Of a stretch of 64,000 nucleotides of DNA, positions 37,681 through 61,560 are shown one piece after another. Under the pieces are notes generated by a model. It was not told the origin of the DNA, made no database searches, and saw nothing but the letters and a program-made list of their open reading frames with translations. The translations under genes and the position numbers were made by a program. Every line of letters starts with the position of its first letter. The first letter of the stretch is position 1. The stretch is from Rapana venosa. Its lineage: Eukaryota; Mollusca; Gastropoda; Neogastropoda; Muricidae. The stretch is from assembly GCA_028751875.1 (NCBI GenBank), contig CM054135.1, positions 63,336,193-63,400,192 of the forward strand, given 5' to 3'.

Positions 37681-40206
37681 GTAATTTTTTTTACGGTCAG
37701 AGTCTAGTATAGATTATACGCTGGCCAATTAGCTTTTTATTTACTTGCATTGTGAAAGCCAGTGAAGTGTGGCTGAATGTGCACAAGTGATTTTATTAGT
37801 AGATTTCATACGAGGGCCTATACTTATTCTGCAATTTTGCTCAACCGGTTGTAAAATACTTTGTAGAATTTTAAAGTGAATTTCTGTTTAAATGCAATCA
37901 TCATTTAAATTTTTAGAAGCAGTGGATCAGATTTGATATTTGACATCAAGGTATATATATATTTTTTTTATCCCAGTCACAGTTACATATGTGTATGGAG
38001 ACATGGCCACTTTTGCTTTCTTACCCCAGCACAAGATAATACTGCCAAAGAAAGGGACCAGAGTTCATTCATATGCATTGATTACTGGGCTTAAGCTTCA
38101 TACTATGCCAAACCAAAAAGTGTTTTTCTGCTTCCCTGTTTTCTTTTTCATCTTTACTTGCATGCATATGAGTGAACATTATTAATGCATGAACACACAT
38201 GCACAAAAACACACCCTCCTCCAGTCATTATCATGACATTGTGGGCATTTTGATGGCCTATTTAATCTTCCCTGGAAACAAAATTGTACGGAATTTACAT
38301 TGGCATTTGATATGGTGACAGTGCTAGCAGTGTCTAGTCAGTTGATCTTTGTTTATATTTGGGTCACAGTCTGTCAGGTATTGTTTTATATTTGTGATTG
38401 TATTGCGTACAGGTACTAGGTGGATGATCTTTGTTATTAAAGCTACAATACCCTATATGATTTTTTTTATGGTATTGCAAGCATTTATTCATTATTTGTT
38501 TTTTTGTTTCTAGGTCACAAGTATCAGGGATATGTGCAAATATTCATGCCAAACAACTGACTGGACTGGTTTTTGTGTGCAGGTGTGTTTGGTATTTTTT
38601 ATTTTCTTTTGATTACCTCTCAGTACTCTAGTCATTTTGCATATATTTTGTTCCTTCTATAAATCCAGATCATAATGTTACTTGTGTTCCTCAAGGTCAG
38701 GTGCTTATGAACATGTTTACAATTGCTGTATCAAATTACTTTTTTTCCTTTTTTTTTCTTTCCTGGCTGTGAAATAGCAGCTATGATTTATATCCAATGT
38801 TTTTTTGTAATGTTAAAGTGCCTTTTGTAAGTCCTCCCCAGATTTTTTTTTCACTTGATTGGCTCAGCTTTTCATTCAGTTTTAGCTCGAGTGTTCGCAA
38901 AGGCATTTGAAGAGATGGTCAACTGCTTGCATGAGCAGTTGCGTTTCTTATGAGAGCTAATGCTATGCAAAGCTGATTTTTCACTCAGTCAGTCACTGCC
39001 TAATTTGACCCATCCCACCGGAAAGCATTTTCTGTTTACTTGCATGTCAATCAAAATGTATGCCAATATTTGTATCAGTGGTATTTAGTGTAATAAATTC
39101 TTCAGGTGTAGCTTTCTTTGTGTGTGTATGGGGATGTGTGGGTGTGTGTGTATGTGTATGTGTGGTGATACAGTATGGAAGTGGTGTTGGTAGCGAGTGT
39201 GTGCGTGTGTGTGTGCATGCGTACGTGCGTGTGTGGACTTGACCATCACCTGTTCATGTAATATGAATGAACAAATAAAATTTATGAATAGACACTGAAA
39301 ATTTATGTATAGAGGCTTAAAGAATATTCATAACGATTGCTGATTTACATCCAGCCCTCTGAGAAGATCCCCCCCCCCCCCAAAATAAAAAAAGACAAAG
39401 AATCAAGCAAAAGTAATGATCTGGCAAATGCATGGCCTGAAATGCTGCAGCGAGTGACTCCACCTGTGTGCCTGTCCAGGCCAGAACTGATCTTTGAATG
39501 GTGACCGTCTCCAGCTGACATGGCTTTTGATCTTTACTTTTTTTCTGCAGTCCTTCAGATCGGACTGTAAACTGAAGTCTTGTGCTTGATCATGTCATGA
39601 TAACATCTTGTGCACATGTAAAAATTCATCTTTAATAGAAGAAAAGGGTGGCTACGGCTATTGGCTTAGAAGACACAAACATACCATATCCAGCATGCAT
39701 CTGTGTCCTAGATGAAGAAAGGGCTTCACATGTTCACCTTTCCTGAGATGAAAGCACAGCAATGAAAGTTTTGTGAAATGCCCTTATTTTTAAAATGTTA
39801 TTAAAATTTTTTTTTCCTCGGCAAGAACTCAGAGGACAGGTTCACAAATGTAGATTTTTTGTGTATGTGATCACTACCCCCAACCCCAACCATAAAGGTA
39901 GGCGCATTCAGACTTTGGAGAGAATGCCCCTCATGATTCCCCAGGACTCGTGAGGGGGTAAATGGAAGAAGAAAAGGACAATGAAATTTGCACTTGAAAT
40001 TTTGTTTCTGTTTTAAGTGTGGTTGGGAAACCCACATTGAGGGCATAATTATCCTCGATTATGGGCGCAAGGTCTGTGTGAGAGGAAAACAGAGGTTTGG
40101 TCAGTTGGGTGGGCTTTGTTGTGAATGTAGTGATTTCTTGCAACCGGCATTTAGTAACTTTTAAAAGAGTAGCTGCAAGAATACTGATGCTCATTTTGGG
40201 AATTTA
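37681..40206. other. Intergenic DNA with a degraded SINE
   Basis: No gene is recognised. A decayed SINE family A core is readable at about 39,545-39,690 (gtccttcagatcggactgta, aacatcttgtgcacatg). GT-rich sequence lies at 39,117-39,240. Confidence 0.5.
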
Positions 40207-40545
40207 GGGGACGGGATAGCCTGGTGGTTAGCATGATGCACTCGTGATCTGCTGACCTGGGTTCAAATTTCCGTTCAAGAGGATTTTCCCCTGGAGTTCA
40301 CTTCAGTGCTGACTCCACTTCCCCCAAAAGTCCTTCAGATGAGACTATAAACCGAGGTCCCATGTGCGAACATGCGCACATCTTGCATACACGATAAAAC
40401 CTGTTCCGCTTTTTGGAAGAGTAGGCCATTGTGTACTGGTGGGAACAGATGACAAAATTGACAAAACTGCATACACACGGGGACTGGATGTAAAAAACCA
40501 CATGAGGGCTTATTCCATTATCCTCGAAATAAAAGAATTTAAAAA
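40207..40545 (+). mobile_element. SINE family A, full head and core
   Basis: The tRNA-like head is clear: A-box-like tagcctggtgg (40,217-40,227) and B-box-like gggttcaaatt (40,259-40,269). The core (tccttcagatgagactataa, ttggaagagtaggccattgt) and tail (acacggggactggatg, ccattatcctcgaaataaa) follow. This is the cleanest single-piece copy in the window. Confidence 0.9.
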
Positions 40546-41056
40546 AAAATTCAGACACCATCAAGACTAAGGGAAGCAACTGTTAAGAATTTGCCATTGG
40601 TTAACTCACTCGGGACTGGCAATTATTTCCCTTTACCCGGGGGGGGGGGGGGGTACAAGTCTCCTCAAAAACATCATCATTATTATCGATCCACATCAAT
40701 GTTAAAGACATTTATTCTTCAAAAGAACACACTATAGGAATATTTCTTTTTCAGTGTAGCCTTAGGACATTGCCCTTTCCTAAAGGGAGAATCATACAGA
40801 ATGTACACAGCCTATAGCTTGTGTGTGTGTGAGAAACTTACAGCATTAAACAAATGGACAGAAAGCAAAATATCCAACAAATCAACCTATTTCGAGATCA
40901 CATAAAATCGTCTCAGGCGTTGACAGAAAATGGCTACACTACGCCAGATAAACATTTATTGACAAATTACGCAACATTTTCTTTTGTTAACCTAAACAAT
41001 TTCAGCTTCATACTGCAATACACACAAACCCACACGCACGCACGCACGCACACACA

Positions 41057-41114
<58 letters not shown>

Positions 41115-41335
41115 CTCTCTCTCTCTCTCTCTCTCTCCTAATCATTCGATTCAACGAAGCAAACATTACTAGGCTACTAGATTCGATCCCATAAAGCCAA
41201 AAATGTTGGTGTTTTTTAAAATAATATTATTATTGCAAAGCTTAAGACGCCAGTCACTACATTTCACCCTCCATTCTCAGATAACACCAACAACAACAAC
41301 AACATCAACAAAAAGAGCGGAAAGTACTATATATA

Positions 41336-41381
<46 letters not shown>

Positions 41382-42674
41382 TATATATATATATCATCAA
41401 TACACTCAAACAGACAACAAAGGTAGATTACACCACAGAATGGATATATGTATCCTGCACCCATTCCAGTGTACACAATCTCCCCCACTTTGAAGCTAGA
41501 ATGAAATGGCACAGACATGTCACGCAATAAAAGCAAGGAAATGAATGTCCGCTTCAAAGGGACGCCGCGACAAGGATCAAAGAACTAAAGAAACAAGTAA
41601 GAAAGACGTAGTAGGATTTTAAAAAAATACCCAAGAATCCCTGCCCCATCCCCCAAAACAACAACAAAAAACCCGACCATAACAACAACCCCCTCCCCAC
41701 TATAATAACCCACCAAAACTAATAATTTCTCTAGTTGAGACATTAAAGTATTCTTGAGTCTTGAAACAAATACAAAAAACAACCACAACAACAATAGCAT
41801 AACAAACACCTTCACCCCCCAACCCCCTTTCCCACCCCAAGCCAAAGTAGCGACAAGAAGAAGAAACAAGAATTTAATTCAGAAAACTTCATCCCGGGGA
41901 TAAAGTGATTAGAAAACGTGAAATTTCTGATTCAGAATTTTGAGAAGGGGGGGGGGGGGGGATTAAAAAAAATTCTAAAAAGTCCTGGCATTTCCATGGC
42001 TATGATCAAATACTTCATGGCATATAAAGTAACAGTGATTGTTGCTTCGTGCATACTGTAGGTAAGGGGAACGTGACGAGGAAAGAGAGTGGGTGAGTGT
42101 GTTAGGTTGTAGCTCTGCATGGGAAAAAGAGAAGGAGAGGGGTAGGGGTTAAAAAACAGTGTTGGGGCCTGGCATTGAAGATAGGGTAACTATTGAGGAC
42201 ACTTCGTTGAATTATTGAGGATTAGCCTAGATCGATATCATGGTCCTCGGTTCCTGCATAATGGAAAGTCGATCAATCGTTGTCAACTTGTTCCAAACAT
42301 TCTAGACTATCATTTCATCTGAGGAATCACATCTGTCTCTTTTGTTCAAACGCATGTAAGTGTGCGGTATAGACACCCCAGTTTTTGTTGCTAGAGCACA
42401 GACCGTTTGGTCCTAAACAGCTGAGCTCACTTACCGATGCTACATCCAAAAGGCGGAATGATGCTGACATTATCTGCACCTCTCCTTCCAAAATAAGAAC
42501 CTTTTTCTGAAAATGTACTTTTGCAGTTGTTCTGATGAGTCCTTTCAGTATCATGGTGTGACAATATTAGCCACGAAACAGTGATCACAGTCTATCGTCG
42601 TTACAATTTGCTATTAGAGAACTTCCTTAGAGGACCAGTTAACGCAGTTTCAAGGACCTGCATTATCATTTTCT
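40546..42674. other. Intergenic DNA downstream of the lectin gene
   Basis: Compound (GCAC)n(CA)n(CT)n at 41,034-41,137, (AT)n at 41,327-41,393 and a G run near 41,947-41,961. No coding family is seen. No AATAAA on the minus strand is visible within about 500 bp of the lectin stop codon. Confidence 0.55.
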
Positions 42675-52093
<9,419 letters not shown>

Positions 52094-52109
52094 TTCTTTC
52101 AGTGGGTCG

Positions 52110-52340
52110 CTTCCCGTGGGTCTGCCTGTCTGTTTGTCTGTCTCTGTATGCCTCTGTATGTCTGTCTGCCTTGTCTCTGTCTGTCTGTCTCCGTCTGTGT
52201 CTATGTCTGTCTGTCTATGTCTGTGTCTGTCTGTTTGTCTGGCTCTGTGTCTGTGTCTGTCTATGTCTGTGTGTGTCTGCCTGTCTATGTCTGTGTCTGT
52301 CTGTCTGTCTGTGTCTGTCTGTCTGTCTTTCTCTCTCTCG
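52110..52340 (+). repeat. (CTGT)n-rich low-complexity tract
   Basis: Irregular CTGT/CTAT/GTCT repeats. Long open frames on the plus strand here (Ser/Val/Cys/Leu) are artefacts of the repeat. Confidence 0.9.
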
Positions 52341-52379
52341 CTTGTTTTTTCATCGTTCTCAGTTTGCTTGTGATAAACT

Positions 52380-52608
52380 AACCCCCCTCACCCCCCCCCC
52401 CCCCCCCTCTATGACGCCTTCTGTTTTTCTTTTCTGTTTTTTTCCCTTCTTCTTCCTCCCTTCATTTCTTTTGTTCTGTTTGCTAGTTTGTCTATATGTT
52501 TGTGTTTCTTTCTGAACTTACCAATAATTATCGCATTTTCATTTTTACTCCCTTTTCTCCTTCTTTCTTTATTTTATTTCAATTTATTCTTTCTTTCTTT
52601 CTTTCTTT

Positions 52609-52651
<43 letters not shown>

Positions 52652-53340
52652 GGATTCTTGTCTTCTTTCTGGATTCTTGTCTTTCTTTCTGGATTCTTGT
52701 CTTTCCTATTTTTTTTCCTTTCTCTTTCATTTCAATCTCGTGTCCTTATTTTCTTACACCCGTCCTTTCCGGGCTTTCTATTCTTTCCTTCCTTCCTTTT
52801 ATAAAATATTTCTTTCTCTTCTCTTGTGCCACCCCCCCCCCCCCCCCACCCTCTATCCCCTGTTCTTTTATTCTTCACAGTGTTTAATGAATTAGTTTGG
52901 CCTGCTGGCTTCACGTCCGTTCTCAGTCTCAAATTTGAATACCTTGAAGTTGACTGTTTTCATGGCTGATTCAATTCTATAATCAGGCGGGCCAAAGTAT
53001 GAAATGGTCTAAAAGGATGGTTAAAAACAACAACAACCCAACACAACTTAAACCAAAAAGAAGAAACAAAGTACAGCTGCAACGAACCTCCCCCCCCCCC
53101 CCCCCCCCTTCCACTCTCCCTGCCCCCCCCCCCCTTAAAAAACCCACCCACGCACGCATGCGTCGCGCACGCGCGCGCGCGCGCTCACGCACACTCTTAA
53201 GTACTTATGTACTTATTTGTTGTTATCATTGTTTAGCCCTTTTCCCGTGTACTGTCTACGTTACTTCGCAATGTATACAGATTTTACGGCACACAATCAT
53301 CAACATAAGTGCCCCCCCCCCTCCCCATCATGTAATATCA
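52380..53340. other. Simple repeats: C runs, (TTTC)n, C-rich and CG blocks
   Basis: C runs at 52,388-52,406, 52,831-52,846 and 53,090-53,108; (TTTC)n at 52,588-52,650; a gcgcgc block near 53,170. No gene is supported. Confidence 0.8.
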
Positions 53341-53369
53341 CTTTGAATGAACAGACGTAAAATCATGCA

Positions 53370-53393
53370 ACCACAACAACAACAACAACGACG

Positions 53394-53471
<78 letters not shown>

Positions 53472-53643
53472 CACAGCAGCACGCAGCAGCAGCAACAGCA
53501 GCAACAACAGCATAACAACCACATTAACAACAACAACAACAACAACAACACACACACACACACACGACACACACACACACACACACACACCACACACACA
53601 CACACACACACAACACACAAACCACACACACCACACACAACAC
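53370..53643 (+). repeat. (CAA)n, (CAG)n-like and (CA)n arrays (copy 1)
   Basis: CAA repeats at 53,376-53,470, mixed CAG/CAA to 53,550, then CA repeats. Poly-Gln, poly-Thr and poly-Cys frames here are shadows. Confidence 0.95.
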
Positions 53644-53790
53644 AACAACGAAGTCGCAGAATCGGACGGAATCCGAGACTGACACCAGTAAAGTAACAGG
53701 AATCAGGAATAGTCGCCTTTCTGAGGGTGGGTTTGGGTCTGTAAAACTATAATAAAGGGAAAAAAGCGGGAAGAGAGAGAGAGAGAAAGA

Positions 53791-53916
53791 GAGAGGAGAG
53801 AGGAGAAAAAGGGGAGAAAAGAAAAAAAAAAAAAAGGGGAAAAAAAAAAACCCCAAAAAAACACACCAACACCAAAAAAAACTACCCAAACCAAACAAAC
53901 AAAAAAATTTTTCCCT
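53791..53916. other. Low-quality junction between the two 6.15-kb copies
   Basis: A stretch of A and G runs (gaaaaaaaaaaaaaagggg, then aaaaaaaaaccccaaaaaa) with no match in the other copy. It looks like bad consensus at a forced join. Confidence 0.7.
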
Positions 53917-53948
53917 GTCGTTACTCGTGTGCCCGGCTGATCTCCAGT
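53917..53948 (-). pseudogene. Truncated copy of the FReD exon
   Basis: The first 32 nt of the exon at 47,632-47,794 recur here with the same acceptor, then stop at the duplication edge. On its own it cannot encode a fibrinogen domain. Confidence 0.85.
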
Positions 53949-54280
53949 CTGCACAATCTTTTTACACACACACACACACACACCGCGACGCATTAAGGCA
54001 CCAGACAGGTACTTAGGAAAGCAGGTAAAGAAGCAAGCAAGCAGGTAGGCATGCATATTATACACACACGCACACATGCACGCGCGCGCGCACACACACA
54101 CACAGACACCCAGGAAAAAGAAACATTTTGCTCCAAGTAGATATTAGAAACATAATATTCAGCTGATGTAATCATAACATAATAAACCACCTGAATTATA
54201 AAAATACAACTTTCGGTCATATCTAACACTAAAAAAGCACCCCAACTCCCTGGACAGGACATCTATAATTTGCATTTTCT

Positions 54281-54415
54281 AGTCAAGTCAAAAACACTTT
54301 AATCATCGCATGAAGGGCAATTACAATACTGACAGGCACATTGATACCTATAATTATCTCAAAAGACACAAGAAAAATACATTTCAAATTGTTATCAACA
54401 TTCCAAGATAGCTTA
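54281..54415 (-). mobile_element. LINE 3' end fragment (copy 2)
   Basis: Duplicate of 48,128-48,262. Confidence 0.65.
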
Positions 54416-54643
54416 AAAAAATTATCACACACACACAAACCCAGGTGCGCGCACACACACGCACTGCGTACGCCCACACGCGCACACACCAATGTAGGAA
54501 TAAAATGTAAAAACCATTGATTGGAAAAGACATAAACTTATTATTTACGCGTGCACGCACGCGCGCACTCACACACGCACGCACACGTGCACACACCCAT
54601 ACCAATATATGAACAAAATTTTATAAAGACTATTGACTAGAAA

Positions 54644-54680
<37 letters not shown>

Positions 54681-54960
54681 ACAATCAGGGAGGTATATCA
54701 GAGAATGTAAAACTGTTTGGTCAGTGCTGTTTTGAATGAAGAATTCGAATTTCTAGAAGCATAGAGAAAGAAAAGATCAAGTTGGTGTGATGCAGACTTG
54801 CGATAAGAGCATTGATATGGAAATAAGACGTTAGAGAAGTTATCACGGTAGAGTAGACGACGTACACACAGTTGTGTCCACCAATATAATGAGCGCAGCA
54901 ACAGAGAAGGTGATCCAGTATTCACTCCGTCTATTCAGAGGTGTCAGAGCGAGCAACACA

Positions 54961-55722
54961 GTTAACACACTACGGCACATCTGCCAAGCAACATAATTCA
55001 CATAGTACGGTACATCTGCCAAGCAACATAATTCACACACTTCAGCACATCTTCCAAGCAACATAATTCACATACTACTGCATTTCTTCAAAGCATCATA
55101 ATTCATATATTAAGGAACATCTGCCGAGCATCATGATTCACATATTAGGGCACATCTGCCAAGCAGCATAATTCACATACTACTGTACATCTTCAAAGCA
55201 TCATAATTCACATATTAGGGCACAACTGCCAAGCAGCATAATTCACATACTACGGCACATCTGCCAAGCATCATAATTCACATACTACAGCACATCTTCC
55301 AAGCAACATAATTCACATACTACTGCATTTCTTCAAAGCATCATAATTCACATACTACGGCACATCTGCCAAGCATCATAATTCACACACTTCAGCACAT
55401 CTTCCAAGCAACATAATTCACAAACTACTGCACATCTTCCAAGCATCATAATTCACATACTACTGCACATCTTCCAAGCATCATAATTCACATACTACTG
55501 CACATCCTCCAAGCATCATAATTCACATACTACTGCACATCCTCCAAGCATCATAATTCACATACTACGGCACATCTTCCAAGCATCATAATTCACACAC
55601 TTCAGCACATCTTCCAAGCAACATAATTCACATACTACAGCACATCTTCCAAGCAACATAATTCACATACTACAGGACATCTTCAAAGTAGCATAATTCA
55701 CATACTTCAGCACATCTTCCAA
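54961..55722 (+). repeat. 35-bp minisatellite (copy 2)
   Basis: Same unit order as copy 1, but cleaner: units broken in copy 1 (for example gcatctaattc, near 49,188 and 49,400) read gcatcataattc here. That points to deletions in the copy 1 consensus. Confidence 0.95.
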
Positions 55723-55869
55723 GAGCTCCTTCTACCTGATAGAGGCTTTGCAAATAGCTGATTCCAGCGCAGTACCCAAAACCTCAGATGAATACAGACT
55801 ACCTTTATTTTATCACATTGTCAGCTATCCAGCCACCGAGCGCTGATAGGACTTCTCCGCATGAGTAGG

Positions 55870-55964
<95 letters not shown>

Positions 55965-56180
55965 ATATCTATCTATCTATCATAATCATAATAATAATAA
56001 TATAATAATAATAATAATAATAATATAATAATAATAATAATAATAAAATAATGTATGGAATTTATATAGCGCTGAATCTTGTAAAGCAACAAATCAAAGC
56101 GCTCAGATGACTTTTCTTTTTATATCGAGATAATGGAATAAGCACACATGTGCTTTTTTTATATCCAGTCCCCGTGTGTA

Positions 56181-56271
<91 letters not shown>

Positions 56272-56306
56272 ATATCTATCTATCTATCTATCTGTCTATC
56301 TGTCTG

Positions 56307-56395
<89 letters not shown>
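55870..56395. repeat. TATC arrays flanking a SINE 3' half (copy 2)
   Basis: (TATC)n at 55,870-55,982, a reversed SINE family A end with AAT tail at 55,983-56,176, then (TATC)n at 56,178-56,395. Counterpart of 49,713-50,262. Confidence 0.9.
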
Positions 56396-56753
56396 AAATA
56401 CAAAGAGGATGAAGAAAATTGTGGGTCTGCTTCGGTTTCCGTTGCACAAAAATAAAAGAACCACTGCCAGCCCAATATATTTCACAGTCTGGAGCCAGGC
56501 CTATATCAGTCAGCCCTCATTGGAGAATTCTACTTTGCTTTTGCACTTGGCTGATTTGCCTAATTCAGTGTAACGGTAAAGTCTTGGGTATATGCTTGGT
56601 ATTGCAGACAATCAAAATATATACATGCTGAGGATCTCATATTTTTATGCCAGGATTATTCTACATACAAGTCATCCTGATCTGACATAAGGGATCATTC
56701 CTTTCTATGTTCTGATAATTATAAGGGACAGTTTCATTTTATGTTCTGACAGA

Positions 56754-57819
56754 GGGGACCACCACATTTACCAGTGATCTTGTTCTGACATAAGGGAGAT
56801 CATTCCACTTACCTGTGATCTTGTTCTGACACAAGAGAGATCACCCCACTTACCAACCATCCTGTTCTGACACAAGGGATATAATCACACTTACCAGTCA
56901 TCCTGTTCTAACACAAGGGAGACCACCACATTTACCAGTGATCCCGTTCTGACACAAGGGAGATCATTCCAGTTACCAACCATCCTGTTCTGACATAAGG
57001 GAGATAATCCCACTTACCAACCATCCTGTTCTGACACAAAGGATATAATCACACTTACCACTCATCCTGTTCTGACAGAAGGGAGATCATTCCACTTACC
57101 AGCGATCTTGTTCTGACATAAGGGAGATAATCCCACTTACCAACCATACTGTTCTGACATAAGGGAGACTATCCCACTTACCAGTTATCTTGTTCTGACA
57201 AAGGGGAGATCATCACACTTACCAGTTATTTTGTTCTGACATAAGGGAGATCATTACAGTTACCAACCATCCTGTTCTGACATAAGGGAGATAATACAAC
57301 TTACCAATCATCCTGTTCTGACATAAGGGAGATAATCCCACTTACCAGTCATTCTGTTCTGACGTAAGGGAGATAATTTCACTTACCAGTCATCCTGTTC
57401 TGACAAAAGGGAGATAATCCCACTAACCAGTGATCTTGTTCTGACAAAAGGGAGATAATCCCACTTACCAGTCATCCTGTTCTGACAAAAGGGAGATAAT
57501 CCCACTTACCAGTGATCTTGTTCTGACATAAGGGAGACTATCCCACTTACCAGTGATCTTGTTCTGACATAAGGGAGACTATCCCACTTAACAGTGATCT
57601 TGTTCTGATATAAGGGAGACTATCCCACTTACCAGTGATCTTGTTCTGACATAAGGGAGACTATCCCACTTACTAGTCATCCTGTTCTGACATAAGGGAG
57701 ATAATCCCACTTACCAACCATCCTGTTCTGACATAAGGGAGACTATCCCACTTACCAGTCGTCCTGTTGTGACAAAAGGGAGATAATTTCACTTACCAGT
57801 CATCCTGTTCTGACATAAA
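56754..57819 (-). repeat. 41-bp splice-donor minisatellite (copy 2)
   Basis: Same units in the same order as 50,620-51,679, with several single-base gaps of copy 1 filled. Each unit again carries the exon end and GGTAAGT on the minus strand. Confidence 0.95.
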
Positions 57820-58093
57820 GGAGATTTTCCTGTTATGACGTAGGGGGGAGACCATCCTGTTCTGACATGGGAGGGGGGGGGGGAGGGACCATCCTGTCTG
57901 ACATAAGGGAGATCATCCTGTTCTGACATAGGGGGGGGAGACCATCCTGTTCTGACATAAGGGAGATCACCCTGTTCTGACACAAGGAAGACCATCCTGT
58001 TCTGACATAGAGTAAGATCATCCTGTTCCGACACAAGGGAGATCATCTTGGTCTGACACAAGGGAGATCATCATCCTGTTCTGACATAAGGGA
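57820..58093 (-). repeat. 25-bp short-form units (copy 2)
   Basis: Counterpart of 51,680-51,957; the G runs differ in length. Confidence 0.85.
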
Positions 58094-58110
58094 GGTAATT
58101 TCACACTCAC

Positions 58111-58228
58111 CAGCCATCCTGTTCTGACAGAGGCGACCGTCCCAGGCCGGGGGACACTGACACAGCTCACTGGCGCGTTCCTCATCGCTCTGGCACCTCT
58201 GCAAACATTCGTGGCCTTTTATGGGCAT
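58111..58228 (-). CDS. EGF-like exon (copy 2)
   Basis: Identical in translation to 51,976-52,093, with the same donor (intron from 58,110). If the duplication is real, the gene would hold two EGF exons. If it is an assembly artefact, there is only one. Confidence 0.5.
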
Positions 58229-58244
58229 TTCTTTCAGTGGGTCG

Positions 58245-59500
58245 CTTCCCGTGGGTCTGCCTGTCTGTTTGTCTGTCTCTGTATGCCTCTGTATGTCTGT
58301 CTGCCTTGTCTCTGTCTGTCTGTCTCCGTCTGTGTCTATGTCTGTCTGTCTATGTCTGTGTCTGTCTGTTTGTCTGGCTCTGTGTCTGTGTCTGTCTATG
58401 TCTGTGTGTGTCTGCCTGTCTATGTCTGTGTCTGTCTGTCTGTCTGTGTCTGTCTGTCTGTCTTTCTCTCTCTCGCTTGTTTTTCATCGTTTCTCAGTTT
58501 GCTTGTTGATAACTACCCCCCTCACCCCCCCCCCCCCCCCCCCCTCTATGACGCCTTCTGTTTTTCTTTTCTGTTTTTTTTCCCTTCTTCTTCCTCCCTT
58601 CATTTCTTTTGTTCTGTTTGCTAGTTTGTCTATATGTTTGTGTTTCTTTCTGAACTTACCAATAATTATCGCATTTTCATTTTTACTCCCTTTTCTCCTT
58701 CTTTCTTTATTTTATTTCAATTATTCTTCTTCTTTCTTTCTTTTCTTTCTTTCCTTTTCTTTTCTTTCTTTCTTTCTTTCTTTCTTTCTGGATTCTTGTC
58801 TTTCTTTCTGGATTCTTGTCTTTCTTTCTGGATTCTTGTCTTTCCTATTTTTTTCCTTTCTCTTTCATTTCAATCTCGTGTCCTTATTTTCTTACACCCG
58901 TCCTTTCCGGGCTTTCTATTCTTTCCTTCCTTCCTTTTATAAAATATTTCTTTCTCTTCTCTTGTGCCACCCCCCCCCCCCCCCCCCTCCATCCCCTGTT
59001 GTCTTTTATTCTTCTACAGTGGTTTAATGAATTAGTTTTGGCCTGCTGGGCTTCACGTCCGTTCTCAGTCTCAAATTTGAATACCTTTGAAGTTGACTGT
59101 TTTCATGGCTGAATTCAAATTCTATAATCAGGCGGGCCAAAGTATGAAATGTCTAAAAGGATGGTTAAAAAACAACAACAACCCAACACAACTTAACCAA
59201 AGAAGAAACAGAAGTACAGCTGCAACGACCTCCCCCCCCCCCCCCCCCCCCCCCCCCTTCCACTCTCCCTGCCCCCCCCCCCCTTTAAAAAACCCACCCA
59301 CGCACGCATGCGTCGCGCACGCGCGCGCGCGCGCTCACGCACACTCTTAAGTACTTATGTACTTATTTGTTGTTATCATTGTTTAGCCCTTTTCTGTGTA
59401 CTGTCTACGTTACTTCGCAATGTATACAGATTTTACGGCACACAATCATCAACATAAGTGCCCCCTCCCCTCCCCATCATGTAAAATCACTTTGAATGAA
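58245..59500. other. Simple repeats (copy 2 of 52,110-53,350)
   Basis: CTGT, TTTC, C-run and CG blocks. The long open frame on the plus strand (268 codons, Ser/Phe/Leu/Cys) is repeat-derived. Confidence 0.85.
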
Positions 59501-59518
59501 CAGACGTAAAATCATGCA

Positions 59519-59798
<280 letters not shown>

Positions 59799-59925
59799 CG
59801 AAGTCGCAGAATCGGACGGAATCCGAGACTGACACCAGTAAAGTAACAGGAATCAGGAATAGTCCGCCTTTCTTGAGGGTGGGGTTTGGGTCTGTAAAAC
59901 TATAATAGGTAAGAAAAGCGGGAGA

Positions 59926-60345
<420 letters not shown>

Positions 60346-60576
60346 TATAAAAGATTTGATAATGAAAGATGCTCTGGATGAAGCATCTTAATAATAGCGT
60401 AGACGCCTCAGAAAATATATAAACAAACAAAATCCAACCAACTAACCAACCAACCAACCAACCAGCCAACCAACCACATAAACACATAAACACACAACAA
60501 GAAAAGGAATGAAGTAGCAAGCAAACAAACTGAGAAGCAAACAACAAGCTTTCTTTTCTTTTTTTCTTTTCTTTTA

Positions 60577-60745
60577 TTCTTTTATTTCGAGAATATTGGA
60601 ATAAGCACTCATGAGCTTTTTTCATCCAGACCCCGTGTGTATGCACTTTTGTAAATTTTTGTCATCCGTTCCCACTGGCACACAATGGCTTACTCTTCCG
60701 AAAAGCGGAACGGGTTTTAACGTGCGCGCAAGATGTTCAAGCAAG
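60577..60745 (-). mobile_element. SINE family A, 5' truncated
   Basis: A reversed core from ttttatttcgagaatattgg through catccagaccccgtgtgt and actcttccgaaaagcggaac to caagatgttc. An (AACC)n-like stretch lies at 60,433-60,475. Confidence 0.85.
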
Positions 60746-61011
60746 TGAGTAAGAAAGCAAGCGAGCAGGCCGGCAAGCCAACTAGCAAGCATAATATCAA
60801 TCTAAAGAATGAACCGCCACAGTAAGGATCACATCTGACCAGTCACTTGAATGACACTCTTTGTACACCAGTTTAATGGATCATGAACAAGCATTCGACT
60901 GTTTGAGACAGAGAGCTGACTGGCGAATCTTTGATCTCCATATAAATTCATACAATACAAGGTACCTGAATCCTGCATTTTAGGCTGTTATGCTGAGTGA
61001 TCTATGCAGGA

Positions 61012-61335
61012 TGGGGGACGGGATAGCCTGGTGGTTAAAGCGATGTATTCGTGATCTGCGAATCATGTTCAAGAGGATTTTTCCTCTAGAGTTAACATCA
61101 GTGCCGACTCCACTCTCCCCCAAAATCCTTCGGATGAGACTATAAACTGAGGTCCTGTGTGAGAACGCACGCAGAACATCTTGCGCACATATCAAAAACC
61201 CGTTCCGCTTTTCGGAAGAGTAGGTGATTGTGTGCCAGTGGGAACGGATGACATAATTTACAAATCTGCATACACACGTGGACTGGATGAAAAATAGCAC
61301 ATGAGTACTTATTCCATTATTCTCGAAATAAAAGA
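61012..61335 (+). mobile_element. SINE family A, head with deleted B-box
   Basis: A-box-like tagcctggtgg at about 61,023 and gtgatctgcgaatcatgttc, where the ctgacctgggttcg segment is missing. Core and tail are good (ccttcggatgagactataaa, ttcggaagagtagg, ccattattctcgaaataaa). Confidence 0.88.
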
Positions 61336-61560
61336 ATGAAAAAAAAAAAAAAAATCAATCAATCAATGAACCAACCAACCAACCAGCCAACCAGCCATCC
61401 AGCCAGCCACCCACCCACCCAACCAACCAACCAACCAACCAGTCAAGTAATCAATCAATCAAACAATCAATCAGCCGATCAACTAACCATCCATCCATCC
61501 ATCCATCCATCCATCCATCCACCCACCCATCCATCCATCCATCCATCCATCCATCCATCC
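61336..61560 (+). repeat. Tetranucleotide tail: AATC, AACC and ATCC repeats
   Basis: Directly follows the A-run end of the SINE and shifts from aatc to aacc to atcc types. It probably expanded from the SINE tail. Confidence 0.92.

Noticed and set aside
53347..53682. Poly-glutamine or poly-threonine protein
   Set aside because: Product of (CAA)n and (CA)n microsatellites, with no flanking coding signal.
58221..59027. 268-codon plus-strand open frame
   Set aside because: It is a translation of CTGT, TTTC and C-run repeats (Ser/Cys/Val/Phe/Leu only), and the matching copy at 52,086 has different frame lengths.
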